Below are positions 45,301 to 58,419 of a stretch of DNA of 64,000 bases, piece by piece. A model generated the notes under the pieces. The model saw only the letters and a program-made list of their open reading frames with translations, did no database searches and had not been told where the DNA came from. Numbering within the stretch: position 1 is the stretch's first letter; each line of letters begins with the position of its first letter. The translations under genes and the position numbers were made by a program. The DNA comes from Phytoseiulus persimilis. Taxonomy: Eukaryota > Arthropoda > Arachnida > Mesostigmata > Phytoseiidae. The stretch lies in contig CM075101.1 of NCBI GenBank assembly GCA_037576195.1, positions 34,906,001 to 34,970,000 on the forward strand, read 5' to 3'.

Positions 45301-48300
45301 CTCTCCGCCTGTCTCTCCGGGGGAGCGTGTGAGGAGAGAGGACAAAAGACATCGACTTAAAGGTTGGTGGCTGCTTGTCCTCGCTGTAAGTGCGAGGTGT
45401 CCTCCCTCGTGAGACCCTCTTGTCAGCTCGAGTCTTTCGCACTTCGGTTTCTCCCTCACTCTCTCGTTGGGGGGAAAGCCAGCTCTCGGACGGATACGGG
45501 ACTGGAGGGTCGGAGCCGGGCTGCAGTCGCCTCAGCGAGAGAGCTGGCAGCGGCGGGCCTGCAGGCGGATGCTCAAATCTTTACACCACAGCGTACCCTT
45601 CGTTGGGTCGAAAGACTTTCGAGTAATCTCCAAAATCCCTGAATCGAATTTAAGCGTCGCCTCCTCCAACTCGCTACCTTTCGTCCCCGCCCGCAGGCAC
45701 CGTGGCTTCTGCGTCTGGGTCGTCGATCCCTCGGTCGGATACTCTTGCCCGCTCTGGTAGGTGACTGAAAAAGCGATTGCTTCGCTTGCCAGACTGGCTC
45801 CAAGCGATCCGAACGGAGCGCAGCCGAACCCGACCAGACAGGTTGCCGACGGATTCGATTCGACTTTTCTATCTGTTCCTCGGCGACGATAAATCAACCA
45901 GCGTCGTTGGCGGTCGGCTTGGGTCCGGTCTTTGCGTCGTGAACGCGGCCCAAGTCCGGGATTCCCCAATACGATCCAAACTCCTCCGCTTCTGCGGAAG
46001 TTGTCGTTCGGCGGTTAGCGAACGCGGGGTTCCGACGACAAACCGTCAGCCCAGGCGAGCTTCTTGGCGGGGATTCACGCTCTGCTTTCTGGGAGGACGT
46101 CGAGAAATTCGGTGACTCGAGGACGGTGGTCAAGGGAGGCTGGCATACCAGCCGAACTGACCTAGCGTCAAGAATTTCCAGCCTCGTGGACCTTCGTCAC
46201 TTTCGATGCCGCGACCCTCGACCGATTCGGGGCGTTCACACTTGAGGAACGATGCCCAACCACAACTCCGCTCGAAGCGAGTGAGGCGCAACTTTGTTTC
46301 GCAAGTCCAAGCTCCCGGATTCGTTCCGGATACGCAAAAGAGAATCGCGTGTTCCTCTCCGGCTTGTGTCAAGAGTTGTTTCTAGCGGAAGGATGATTTC
46401 ATCTTCTCAGGTGTCCCGCTGTCGGCGATGCGAGCCAGCTGCGCTTGTTCATTGCCACTAGCTGCATCCTTGCTCTCGGTCGGAGGCGTGCAAATTTGCT
46501 TTTCGCCAATTTCGAAAAAAAACTCCTTGGGCTTTCCGCCGCCGCTTGCAGAAGAAATTGCCGTTCCGGGAAGGCGGCGAAGCTACCGAGAGTTTTTTTT
46601 CCCGTTCGAGGCCTGCGCGAATGGAGCGCTCTCGGACTCGAATCGAACAAAGGAGCACTCCTCGCTATCCTTTCGACCGACCTGAAAGCCGGTCGGCGGC
46701 CTTCAGGCGTCGGGATGAAGGGCGTCACGGCCTTCTTCATTCATTTCCGCACTCGAACCATGATCTGCAGTTTTTCCGAGTTGCGTTTCCCTCCGCAAGA
46801 GGAGCCGGCTCAGCTCACCCCACCACCACCGAGAAGACGTGGCGTGATCTCGGAAGCGATAAGTTCTCGAGCGACGACGGGCCCGCTGACTGGCCAAACA
46901 GAACGAGCGGGCCATCGGACTGCTCGACCAAGTTACCGCAGTACTCGGTCTTCATCGTCGTGGAAACAACGAATTCATGATCGTCCCCCTGGGCGTACTT
47001 AGTCGCCAACGAAGATTAGAGTTCGCTCGAACCTCGGGCGGTCGCACGGTCCCTCCTGTGTTTCCAACGCGGAAACGACACAATTGTATCCCGTCCCCTC
47101 CGCGCAACGACAACGAAGATCTAACCTAACTCCTGGAAACAGCTCGGAGGGCGAGAAGGCTTCCGATCCAGACCTAATCGGACGGGGCCTCACATCGATG
47201 AGCACCACAGGGCTAACATCACAATGTCCCACTCGCTCAAGATTCGGGAGAAAAATTCTGATCGCATTCACGTGACGCTTCGGGCCGCTGTCGATACAAA
47301 CAGCGATAGCAATGCAATCTTGTTCGAAGGCTACTCTGCCAGTTGGCACGTCTCCGCGTAGCGCACGTTCGAGCCCGTTCTGTTCTTAGTTTTGAAGTCT
47401 GCGCAGGCCGTGATTCGCCCCTCCATAGATCGATGCACTCCGTTTGATCGATATCGGTAGCGGAGCACTCCGCGAGCGCACTCTTTTCCGCATTGACTTC
47501 TCCTCCGGAACATCCGCAACAGCTCACCCGTCGATGCAAGAACCGCTGACGTCTTGCAGTAACCATAAAGTAACCTATTAGGACAGCAATCTCCTCGGAG
47601 GCATCCCGATTGAAACTTTGTTATTAAGCGTCCTGCGAAACGGGCTACGTGCGCTATCAGAGTTTATCACGACGCGAGGCACAGGAGCAGGCGCTGCCAG
47701 GACCAAGCAGAAAAAAGCCGAACGGCAGGTAATGCGTGCCAGTTAAAGAACGACGTGCACGAGTGAATATCACTATCGCCACTGCACGACACCATGTATC
47801 CAGTCAGAGATCCGTTTGCTCGGACCCCGCGAGTGAGCGACGCTCCGAACCTTAACTCGCGCGCCGGGCCTCTCTCTGATTGAGAAACTCCGCTCGTTGA
47901 CCGTTAAACCGTTACTACCTCCGGCCTGCAGCGGCCGAAATCCGTTCGCTCCGCCGCTTCTCTCAACGGGGCAAGATTCAGGTTCTTTCGTTTTTATGTC
48001 CACGAATAATTGCTTCCTAATGAAAGCGACTACGTTGCAACTCTCGACCGCCGAGCTGGTGGCATCCGCCTGTTCTACTGACGGGACAAGGGAAAAGCGA
48101 GCTCAGACTCCAACGGACCCTGTTGAGCTCGGAATCGAGCTGGATTCGTCGAGGAACACTGTCCAGTCGACCTGATGGGGGGAGTGGATGCTTTCGAAGG
48201 GCACAGTCCGCTCCGGGAGGAATCCGGCGCGGAGTCGAGCGACAAAGCCTCTTCGTGTCCACGAGTGCAGACGCTCCCGCCTCAACGCTCGGATCCATCG

Positions 48301-51300
48301 AGCGATGCGCCGCGTCGCTCTAACTTCAACGGACCTTGTCTCTCTGTCGTTCGAACCACGTATATACGTGTCCTGATTTACAATTCAATTTTTAGCTGTT
48401 CGCTCGTCTCTCTGGAAGCAAACGTCAGCCAGCTCGCCCGCCCGCCCTTCGCCGTCGTCCGGTCAAACACTTGAGCTAACAAGGCGAACTCTTTCGCCTC
48501 TGTCGTATGTTGGCTATCTATCGAGTGACACAACTGTAGAGTTCGTTTGTCGTCCGTCTCTCCAGTGCTCCTCCTGGAATCCTGCCAGCTGGTCAGCCGC
48601 TGCTGCAGAGCCCAGCCCGGAGAGCCACATGAACGGCCCTCGCAGCCGATCTCACTTCAAACGGTTCATCGGAGTCAAGGGTAAACCTCAAGGCGGACGG
48701 ACCGGAGAATCGGGAAACAACTTGAAATAATGACCAGCGCTCAGCTTTGCCTGCAACTCGAGCCTCGCAGGGTACTTGAAAGAGTTTTGCGTCGCAGAAT
48801 CAGCATCCATCCCGAGAGATTGATCTCCACGTGCTCAAGGATCGGACTTGTTTATCGTACGCCTCTAATTGGCCTAATTAAATGTCCCACAGGGGATCCC
48901 GGACGAAACTACTTCCGACGAGTTTCTCGGGAACGATGCTTCTTCCCGTCTGGTCGAGGAGGATGGCTCTCGGAGAAGGTCCTGCAAGCTGCGCAGAAGG
49001 CTTCGGAATTCGGGCAGGACCCAAGGTTGTCCGATTGCGTGTCCCTTCGTTCCTGGCGGTTTGTATTTGTTGGGTGAGCTCCACACGACGATCGGGTGCG
49101 ATATAAGAGTTCGACGACACACGCGCCGCCCTGCTCGAAAGGCTCAGCACCTCGTTCGCGGCGGCGAACAACTCATGACACAACTCAACGGAGCGAGGAA
49201 ACCGAACGGAGTTCACGCATCGCAGGTGTCCGGAGCGTTCATGTGCGGGACCGCATCGGTCGTCCTGTTGCCTTTCTTCAAGACGGGCAGCGTCATCATG
49301 GGCCTCGTCCGGATGGTAGTCGTTCCAATAGATTTGCCAAATGCATCTGGAAATGCTCGTTCACCACACGCAGTAGAGAGCTCTACACGAACGCTCGCGG
49401 GAGATGGGAACGGTTTTGAGTTTGGCTGAAAGGCTTCACTCCGAGATCTGAAAAGGTCTGAAGAACGCGGCCGGCCGCTCCCTCACGCGTGAAACGTTGT
49501 CCGCCCGAAGTCGTTGAATCGCTGGATCGCCAGTCGGCGCAACGGGTCTCGGGCATCGGTTCAAGGCCTGGAAGGAAGCCGACTCGCTCAAGCTTCTTGC
49601 AGCAGGCGAATTGGACCAGAAGCTCGGCCCGGGAAACAATGCTCCAGATCGAGCCGACAGCCGGACGGCCTGCATCGAAAGGAAGCGTAGTCTTCGTCGC
49701 CGTCATTCGTATGAGTATGGCAGCAATCGTGACAGAAGTGGCGTGTCGATGACGTGACATATCTGCTCAGGGGCTTCCGAGCTCGCGGATCCCGAAACCA
49801 GTTTCCCTCTTGACGTACGCTCTAGTGACAACGAGTAACTACGAGTAGGATTTCGCTCACAGAAGCCTTCTTCTATGGACGGCTATCATTGAGCCAGACT
49901 CCGCCGCGATGGATTTCCCGGAAATCCCGCAGATGACGAACCTTTTTTTTTTTTTTAGAAAAAAATGCATCTGATGCGGTTTCCCGGGAGGAAAATGGAT
50001 CAGGATGGTTCGTTATGGTGTTATTACAGGGTGGTATTATTTTATCCGTACTGAGTTGCCGCATCTACGCGGCCAGCATTTCATCGCTTTCATCCCCAGT
50101 CCCATGCTGTTCTATCGAACGCCATTTCCGGGGAAGCTCGTCATCTTTCGAGTTTTTTCACTGCCAGAATATTTACATCTGAAAGCACCTCTCTGCGTCA
50201 TATGGCCTGCCTGACGAACCCTTGCGGTCCCTCCCAGTCATCATCCACCTCTAGCATATTCCCCGCCATGTCTCCCACTGTGAGTGTTGACGCCACGAGT
50301 CTACCGATCGCAGACCCAGCGGAGCTGGTAGGCACGGAGGACGACGGCAACTCGATAAAAAAAGACACTCTGGTCCCGCCGGTTGGTTAAGTGATGCGCG
50401 GCCAAACATTGAATGGCTCCCGTCTGCGTAATGTATGCGTCGCATACCGAAAGAGAAGCCACGCGCTCTTTTAACGCGTGCTTGTACCTCGAGGCCTCGT
50501 TAACCTGTGGTTCAATGAAGCACATCGAGCTCGCAACGAGCACCTACGGTAGACTTCATTCCGTCGTTCGGGAACGCCGTTCCATCTTCGTCCTGTTTGG
50601 CCCGTTCGAGGTGGCTTTGTCGTGAAACCACGGCGGCATGTATGGCGCGGATCAGCTAACACTAAGCCTGGGGAGCTGAGTCTCGGGGAAGCGTACAGAC
50701 CGATTAGGACCCACTTTACCGGAAATCAGTCGGCCGAAACCCACTTCACCCTGCTCTCAATCATGAACAGTTGCTAACAGATTTAGGGGAGCTCAGCGGG
50801 GCGCGGAGTACGTGTCCCGTGCTGTCGCTCCGCTCGGTAACCTTCAGAAATAAGTTTCAAATAAACCGTCCGCGCGGGACCCAGCTCAAAAACAAACAGT
50901 AGTCTGAGCAGTTTGCTTCCTCCTTTCGACTCCTCCGACTTCTTCGGGGAAGTGGACGCTCTTGGAACCATCCAGATTGAAGATTCTCAGCTGCCTCGCG
51001 CCTCCCAGTTCCCGTCATTATTCATTGACATACTGTTGGGAATCATCGAGCAGCCGACTCGAGGTTTTCTGACAATGCTCGAAAGGGAACATTCGAAGTT
51101 TCAAACTCTCCGAGGTCGCGAGAAACCGGTACGTTCTTTATACGCACCTTGAATTTGTGCTTCCGATGTCCACTAATGGCGACAGACTCCCGTGGCACAT
51201 TCGCGCCCAGTGTCAACCAGCGCAAGATGATTCTCGATGCCAGCCCGGTTGATTAGCGTGAATGTCTCCATGTTTGCGAGAGAAGTTCATTGGGTGAAGT

Positions 51301-52481
51301 GAGTTTTCGTTGAACTGGGTTTCTGTCCACTGGAAACTTGCCGGTCGTAGGGCTATTCGTCTCCGATTCTCGTGACCACCTAACTGGAAAAGTCGGTTGT
51401 GAGCTTCGATGTTTCTGGTCCGGGCGGCTCCTGTTTTCGCGCACACTGCCCGACATGACGGGGATTTCATGGGTTCCGAAACGTACATCAGAGTCGTCCG
51501 CTCTTGGCTCCGGAGAATTCATACCCACTCTCCGACGTATCATTCATATCCATGTGAGATTTCTGTCCTTTGAGGAGGATCTGAAGCCGGAAAACTCAAA
51601 ATCGGTGAGTAACTAGGGACCTTCGAGTCCCTCGTCGGCGGTCAGCGTGGGACTTCGGCGCCGCCACTGCCACGGAGGTTCAGGGAGCCTATCGTGTCGG
51701 TGGAAGCCTCACCGATTCATCGGATCGAGTCCGACCACGATACTCTCTGCATCTCGAGTCCCGTCTCGGCCCACAGAACTCCGTCTCCCTTCAGCCGGCC
51801 CAGGTCAAAGATTATTTCAATGAGAATAGAATCGTCATGCGCCGCAGCCACGTTTCCAAACGTGCTCGGCATGATCATCATCGTGCGGGGCGGTGAGGTA
51901 GGCAGCGGCGGCGGCAGCAGCGGCGTTGTTTCGTCATCGTATTCGAGGAAACGAGAGAAGCCTGCCCGCCTGCTTGTAAACGAATTGTCTTCCATTTTCC
52001 CGCGAACTAGCGACCGGCCGGCCGGCCTGCCGATCGACCGACTGGCGAAGCGAACAGGTAATAATGTTCTGTGTCTTGTGCACTTTCTCCTGCTCGCCAC
52101 TCGTCATTTCCTCCCGTTGCGAGCTGGCGGAAGAAAGATGAAGAGACAACGAGAGAATGTTCAAACCTCGGAGCATTCGACAATTTGCAGAGAAAATGGA
52201 TACCTTGTCGCCGGCGTAGCCGACGCTGTCGTTCGCGAGTAACGACAACCGACCAGCGAGGGGCAGGGCGCTGGCCTGCTGCCCTGATTCCCTCCTGTTT
52301 GGTTGCGAGTGTTTGTCCCCAGCTCCATTGGCGCACCATTGAGATAAAACCCAGCGAAGCGTGTTTCGAATGGAACCTTGGCGAAGACGAAAAAATAACG
52401 CGGGCAGGCGAGCTGGCTGTCGTCCGACGCCAAGCGGTGGGCTTCGAGTCGTACGAGCGCAAACGAGGCAGGAGTGAACGC
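42306..52481. other. Unassigned region downstream of myosin III
   Basis: About 10 kb with no gene I recognise. Simple sequence: 15 consecutive G at 42394-42408 and 14 consecutive T at 49943-49956. Exon-like candidates with good flanks are 45592-45755 plus (acceptor ACACCACAG, donor CTG|GTAGGT), 48893-49073 plus (CCCACAG and TGG|GTGAGC) and 42803-43015 minus (acceptor GAGCTTCAG, then a signal-peptide-like VLLVAVAVLSRAFA and a basic stretch to a stop). All have competing frames on the opposite strand, and I assign no function. Confidence 0.3.
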
Positions 52482-52620
52482 TGAGAAGGAGGGCGGTCGA
52501 GGAGGAGGAGGTGGAAAAAGGGTGGAGAAGAAAGGAGATGAGATGGAAACGAGGAGCAGGGACAGTGGAAAGATGAGAGAGAGAGAGAGAATAGAAGGAT
52601 GCGGAGGAATGAAGACGAAA
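52482..52620 (+). repeat. Purine-rich (GA) tract
   Basis: About 140 bases in which the plus strand is overwhelmingly A and G, including a (GA) microsatellite near 52576-52590 and GGAGGAGGAGG. Pyrimidines are scattered single bases. It may be a degenerate microsatellite. Confidence 0.7.
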
Positions 52621-55600
52621 GTGCAGTTCAGAGAGGGCAGCGCCCGTTCTGGGCTCCAGTTTTATTTGACCCGATCCGGAATGGTCGTCGATTCTTTGTT
52701 CCTCGGACGGCCGCGAATCCTGTTTGCAGCTGCAGCGTCGTTCCGCAAGACTCCCGCTCCCCAGGAGTGCGGGAAACCGGGCATGAGCGGAAAGGAATGT
52801 CTCCTCTGCGGCGTCGATTCGACTGAGCCGCGCGCACCTGGAACTCTCTGTGAGCCATTTTTTGCTTGTTGAGACGGTGTTAATGCTCGATTGCGAGCCG
52901 CGATTCGCCCCGGAGTCTCGATCTCGCTTCCCCCTCTTCCCGGGAAATGGATCAATGTAGACCCCCGTTATTGTTGTTCAATTTTGTTGCTGCCGTGTTG
53001 TCGTCCCGTTCCGCCAGATCACGTTGCGGCATTCGTTTGTTGATTGTCGGTTGTTCTGCGCTTCCCGGCTCGAAGCGACCCATCCCGCGTTCCCGTCGGT
53101 CGCACAGAACCACCTCTTCGTTTGATGGTCGTGCTAGTGGAGTCGGTGCTGCGGGAGGGAAACCTCGAGGGACACTCGCGATGTCTCAATCCGTCGTTTT
53201 CGCAGTCGGTCGACAAGTCTGAGGAAGTATGTACGAAGTGCGTTTGCGGACCAAGAGTGTGATATCGTCGGAGCTTTGGCGCCCCGCATCGCGTGTCTGA
53301 GCTTTTTTCGTTTGTCGTAGTCTCTCTCGTTTGCTCGGCCGATCCGTGCTTCGTGTGTGTCCAGCTGGACGCAACCCTTCAGCCAGACGTAGCGAGACTC
53401 CGCGATGATTCCTTGCCGCCACGTGGCCGCCCCCCGGTATTTAGTTCTCGTGGGCGTCCGGGTTTTGAGCGGGAGTTTTCAGTTCCGGAGGACTCCTCTT
53501 TCAGTTTCGCAGCGAGTTTCCCCAGCACTCCGCTGTGGCGTGAGAAGTTTCCGGCTCCATTCGAGCCAAAATGAATATCAGCGCAACGTTGTGACCCTGA
53601 GCGCGGTTTGCCGGATTTCGACGGATGAAAAATCTGATGAAGGATTACCTGTTATCACGTGAGGGCAGTACCCGCGACGAACGGCCGCTTGACCGCAGGA
53701 TTCCGCCGTGCCTGACCGTTCGCCGTCCGGTCGGCGATAATCTCTTGCGGAATCTGCGGCGGCTTTTCAAAGAACGACTCACAAGAAACAGAGGAGCGAA
53801 CAGATCAGGAAGAGCCGGGGGAGTCCAGTCCGGAGATCCACAGATGAGAGAGGCGGCCCACCGGCTGGAACGCTGAATTCCTCGCGAGCTCCTCTCCCTG
53901 TACATCCGTACGGGACAGCGCGAGCGATGGAAGGTAACGGAGCTCGCCTACTCCGGTCTGGGCTTTATGGCAGTTGTAAAGTCCAATACCCGCTCCGCTA
54001 CCGAGTCTTCGTTCCTTGTGCTCGGGATCTTCCGACTCTGGTTTCAGCTGTAAACTCTCTCAGCGCCAGGCAGGGTGAGAAATAGAAACACAGATTCACT
54101 CAACGGCACTCGCTCAAAATAAACTTCAGACTTTTTTTTCTGCAACAGATCGGGAGCTCCCATCGACCGCGCCTCGATAAGCTCCCTGAGGGGGTTCCAT
54201 AGTTGAGGAAACGCTGAATTCGGTTGCGAAGGACGAACGAGAACGTGGTCTCCGCAAATGGACGAAGACATCTTCCCATCTCGACTGAGGGATGCCCTCG
54301 TCATCTACGCATACGCTTCGCGGGTTAATTCTCTGGGGGCAATCCACCTGAGCCGCGGTCTGCGAAATCCTCGGCAGGCTTCACTTGCGGAGGGAACTCG
54401 ACTCGAGATTTCGCACGACGATTGCGGGTTCGACCTTGCGAATTCCTTTCTCTCAGAATATGGCCATCGCTAAACGGGGTCCAGAAAACAAATCAGGGCG
54501 ATTCCCGTGGCGTTCTCTGGAGGATGAATCGGTTCGCTCCTGACGTGTGTACACCTTCTCCCCCCTCCTCCCCGCGTGAGGCCTCTCCGGCCGGAAAGAT
54601 GGTGGTCGGACGTCGAGGACTTTGCGCTCAAACCCGAACTTCGTCCGAGGTCGACCGTGCCGGAGTGAGAGCGATCGGCTGGAACGTCAGGGCAGGGATC
54701 GAACGCAGCGCTTACTTTCGGGACGAGTACGCAGGCAGCGGTGGTCCAGGCCGCATCATTCCTCGACCATCTCGGCGGCCTTTCGAATACATTCCAGAGT
54801 TGGCCTGCTGAGACCGGACTCCACACCGGCAAACCACCATCCAGCACGGCTGCTGTATTCAAGATCCGACGACGTTTGAGAAAAGAAGAGAGTCCGCGTC
54901 GACAGGTGAATGACGGGGAAGGCAGCGGCGGCGGGCACAATGCCCGCGAGGAGAGATCTGTGTCGTTCGGCTCCTTCGGTGGAGCGCGGCTCGGTGAAGA
55001 CCCGAGCCGCGGGGAAATCAGGCAATCAGAGGCTGCTCTATAGGAATGGATTATGGGCCCAGCTACAGCCACCGTCTTCCTGACAGACGTGTCCCGGAAA
55101 CCGCACACATTTCCCACAAGACCGAAGAAGCTTCCCGAGCTGCATAGCCGCGGAGCTCTCGAATATTTGATCGAATCTAGTTGGAGGGATCCGGATCGCG
55201 GTCCGTGACTTTGCGTGAACCGCTGCTCTGGGTTATTTCCATCCGGTCGGAGTCGAATCCCCGAGAGCAGGGCGCAGGCGGGTCCAAAACAACGCCGAGA
55301 ACCGCCAGGACAAACTCAACTCGGGCCTCAGCGCGAGGACTAGAAGTGATCTCCACTTCGTTCGAGCCGATGTTTACGCTCACATCAGGGAAAACAATTC
55401 GCTCTAACCCTTCCTTAGCGACGGCGGCCGAGCCATTCAGAAGCTGTGGCGCTCGAACACGGAAGGAAGCGCACATTTGCCGCAGCGGAAACGGCGTCTC
55501 TGATCGTATCTACATCGCGAGTTCAACGCCGCGCCGGTCCGGCACAAAAGCCGCTATCTGTGTCCACATATAACCCCACTTCCGACAAATGCTCACAATG

Positions 55601-57560
55601 AACACTTATAAACGTCGTCGAGAGCGTTCCAGTAGGTGCAATTCATTCCAGGGCTCGGATCGGATGTTTGCACGCTGTTGTCAACGCGCCGCCCGGCCTC
55701 GACCAATGGCCCGATAAAGCGGAGCGATCACGTGCCGGTCGACTGGCGCTCGCCGATTGCGAGAGCAAAACGAGCGGGACGAAAGAGCAAATGCGAGGAT
55801 CGGTTTCCCTGAAGGCATCACATACTGATGTTTAAGAATCTCAGTCTGATGGTGATATCCGCTGTGCACGCGAACATGCGTGATCTCTGGGGAGGTCTAC
55901 GTGCCTCTCTGCCGCAGATGAACAATAAGAGAGTGCGGGTGGTTGGTCGCGCGAAAGGAACATCGCTGCGCGCAGATATACTCCTAGATGGTAATACAGT
56001 CTGAATACGCGATGTCGTCCATGCGAATGTTCACCCCGCGAGAATAGCCGACGTTCTACGAGTGGACGACCAACGGTCCAAGCGCACCATCACCACGAGC
56101 GAATATGCTGAACGATCGCGAGCGATATCATCGGCTCCACCGGGTTCTGAAAATTCTAGTTTGCATGCTGAGTGAGGAGCCAGTGCCGGTCGATGGCCCC
56201 GGACCACATCATATTGATGTCGTCGAATCATTCACCATAAACCGTTCACCCTGAATTTGATGACGGGCCACGAAGCGTTCGTGGAGGTTGATGAGCTAAT
56301 CACGAGAGAGCTGTCGACAGGAAAACTAGCGACGTCCTCCATCCGCCGGAGCCGTCGTTCTTCCTCGACGGCTTGCTTGCAGAGCAGCATGAGGAGCTCC
56401 GAGATAAATTGAACATCTGCCGACTTCGGAAACTTTAGAATTTCGAGAACCTTTCCCGATCGGAACGTCTATTGCAGCCGCGTGCGACCCTGTCCCTGGT
56501 CGGCCCTTCCGTGTCGAGGGCAAGCGAACTCCGCAGCCAGTTCTTTGAGGAACCGTTCGTTCCGGGAATCCGTCACCTTCCCTCAGGACGCTTTTCACAC
56601 GACCCGAATCGAGTTGGTGGGAATTATCGTCGAGGTTTCGGCTTTCAGACTCCCCGGCAGACTGATCAACCTCCTTCGGTCCTACCGCCAAAACCCCCGA
56701 GCCAGGGACAACTCCTTCTGGACCTGCGACTCGGCACAGCGGCGGCCGGAGCAGAGTGATTTTGACTTTCCTGCTTCAACACAGAAGATCCTCTTCCTCT
56801 GGATTCGAGCTGCTGATTCGTTGCAGCTGGAAGAACATGAAAATGTTTCTCTTTCGACCTGTGCAACACTTCAAGCAGCGGCTGCGCCCCGATCGAAAGG
56901 CAAATACCATTCAGGAGGATAGGTGTCACACCCGTCATAGATTGTCTTGAACCTTGGCACAGTTCTCCCCACAACAAAACGCGTTCGTGACACGAGAGTG
57001 AGATTATCACTCAAAAACAGATCGACCTACTTCAAAGCGGCGTGAAATCGGGATAAAACGCGGCCCACGTCGCCGCAACGCTCCATCGCTCATGTTACCG
57101 TCGGCACGGACTTGAACAGCGTCACTATCGCCGAAATCTCGACGATTCGTGCCGCTGCGATTCGCTAGTGGACCGCCGCGTGGGGTTGAACGAGTGCAGT
57201 GTTGCGAAGTCGAGCCGCACGGCTCGCAGACAGCAAACACCAATTAGCGCTGTCGTCGTCGAACATTCGACCCAGTTTTGCCCCTCTCCTGGGCGACTCC
57301 TCGGTGAACGGAACAGGGCCGAGGAGAATAGGTTCATCAGAGGCTCTGATCGACTCAGCTCATCAAGAGTTCTAACTCACTCAATCCGCTTCTCCACCCG
57401 ATCTTGCTTCGACTCGGCGAGCACCATCCGACTCGAAGATCAACTCGAATCAGGCTAATCCGAAAGTGGCCAACGTAAACAACGTGACGGTCTCCGTCAG
57501 CAGCCAGGGGGCCTGCATGAAGGCTAGAATTCCGCCCGGATATCGGCAACGTCCGTAACG
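52621..57560. other. Unassigned region
   Basis: About 5 kb with dense open frames on both strands but nothing I can name. Fragments that read as protein include 55828-56001 plus (ATG, 58 codons, hydrophobic start), 56043-56255 plus and 56220-56440 minus. The last two overlap or adjoin on opposite strands, so at least one is spurious. No RNA gene or mobile element seen. Confidence 0.25.
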
Positions 57561-57896
57561 ATGCGCTCGCGACGCTGGCTGTGCTTGACGTCGATTTCCT
57601 TGTACGTTTGCGTACTTTCGACTCCATGCGGAGCGTACGTTTGCGGCTTGGCGACACTCGCCGGTTACTCGGGCCTCGCCAGCTTGCTCCTGCTCCTGAG
57701 TCAACAGGGCTCAGTGTATTACGACTATTATCAAACGGTTGAGCCAACAGCCGACGCGATCCGCGCGGATCGATATCAAAATCCCCCGGCGGCACAAGTG
57801 GGCAGAGGTCAGAGGAGATTGTTCCGCCGCAGAGGACGAAGACGCGGCCGCAGGAGGAGGAGGCGAAGATTCAGACCGCGGACGGTCACCTTGTAG
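57561..57896 (+). CDS. Possible small secreted Arg-rich protein
   Basis: ATG-to-TAG frame of 111 codons. The N-terminus has two basic residues then a hydrophobic stretch (WLCLTSISLYVCVLSTPCGA), consistent with a signal peptide cleaved near CGA-Y. A Gly/Ala/Leu segment (GLASLLLLLSQQ) and a Tyr-rich VYYDYYQ follow, then a tail dominated by arginine (FRRRGRRRGRR and on to RRFRPR). The arginines use CGC, AGA, CGA and AGG, so the run is not a simple triplet expansion, which favours selection on protein. I know no family for it. It lies 0.5 kb upstream of another small secreted candidate with a similar plan. A 219-codon minus-strand frame overlaps. Confidence 0.4.
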   Translation: MRSRRWLCLTSISLYVCVLSTPCGAYVCGLATLAGYSGLASLLLLLSQQGSVYYDYYQTVEPTADAIRADRYQNPPAAQVGRGQRRLFRRRGRRRGRRRRRRRFRPRTVTL

Positions 57897-58419
57897 AGCC
57901 CAGGACACCCTCTTCCCTCGACGACCTGACGACCGACCTGCTTCACCAAGAAAGGCGTTCTTGTGTATGGTAACGTCTCGTTGCAGATAGACTCCGTCGG
58001 AATAGGACCGACGGACGGACCGAGACTGAATCCGACTTCGAGCGCGTGACAAACTCAGAAACGGGCCGCACTCGGTACGAATCAGAGATTTGGCTGACAT
58101 GGCGATATTGTCATGGGACGCCGAACTCGCCCAGTGACTGATCTCACGATCAAACACGATCCATCCGCACTCCGGCTGACAAGCTTTGTGATACGGAAAA
58201 AGAAAGCGCTCGTTCCAACATTGACGTCCGTCGCTGCCCCGGCGTCGTTGGATGCCCGACCCAACACTACACGGAAGGTCATCAGGGCGGTGGCATTGAA
58301 GCGCGAGCGCGTCGCCAGGCGCGAATAATGGCAAGTGTCCACGCAAACTTAACCCATTGTGTCGGGTCAACTTTTAGCGGCTGGCAGCGGGAACGTGACT
58401 GTCAGAGCTTGCGAGTCCG

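Noticed and set aside
55828..56004. 58-codon ATG frame with a hydrophobic N-terminus
   Set aside because: The hydrophobic stretch is short for a signal peptide, and there is no supporting context or conservation signal.
56034..56700. Apparent exons on both strands (FYEWTTNGPSAPSPR on plus; FPKSADVQFISELLMLLCKQ on minus)
   Set aside because: Opposite-strand readings of the same or adjoining sequence both look protein-like, which shows how easily this impression arises. Neither can be linked by phase to other exons.
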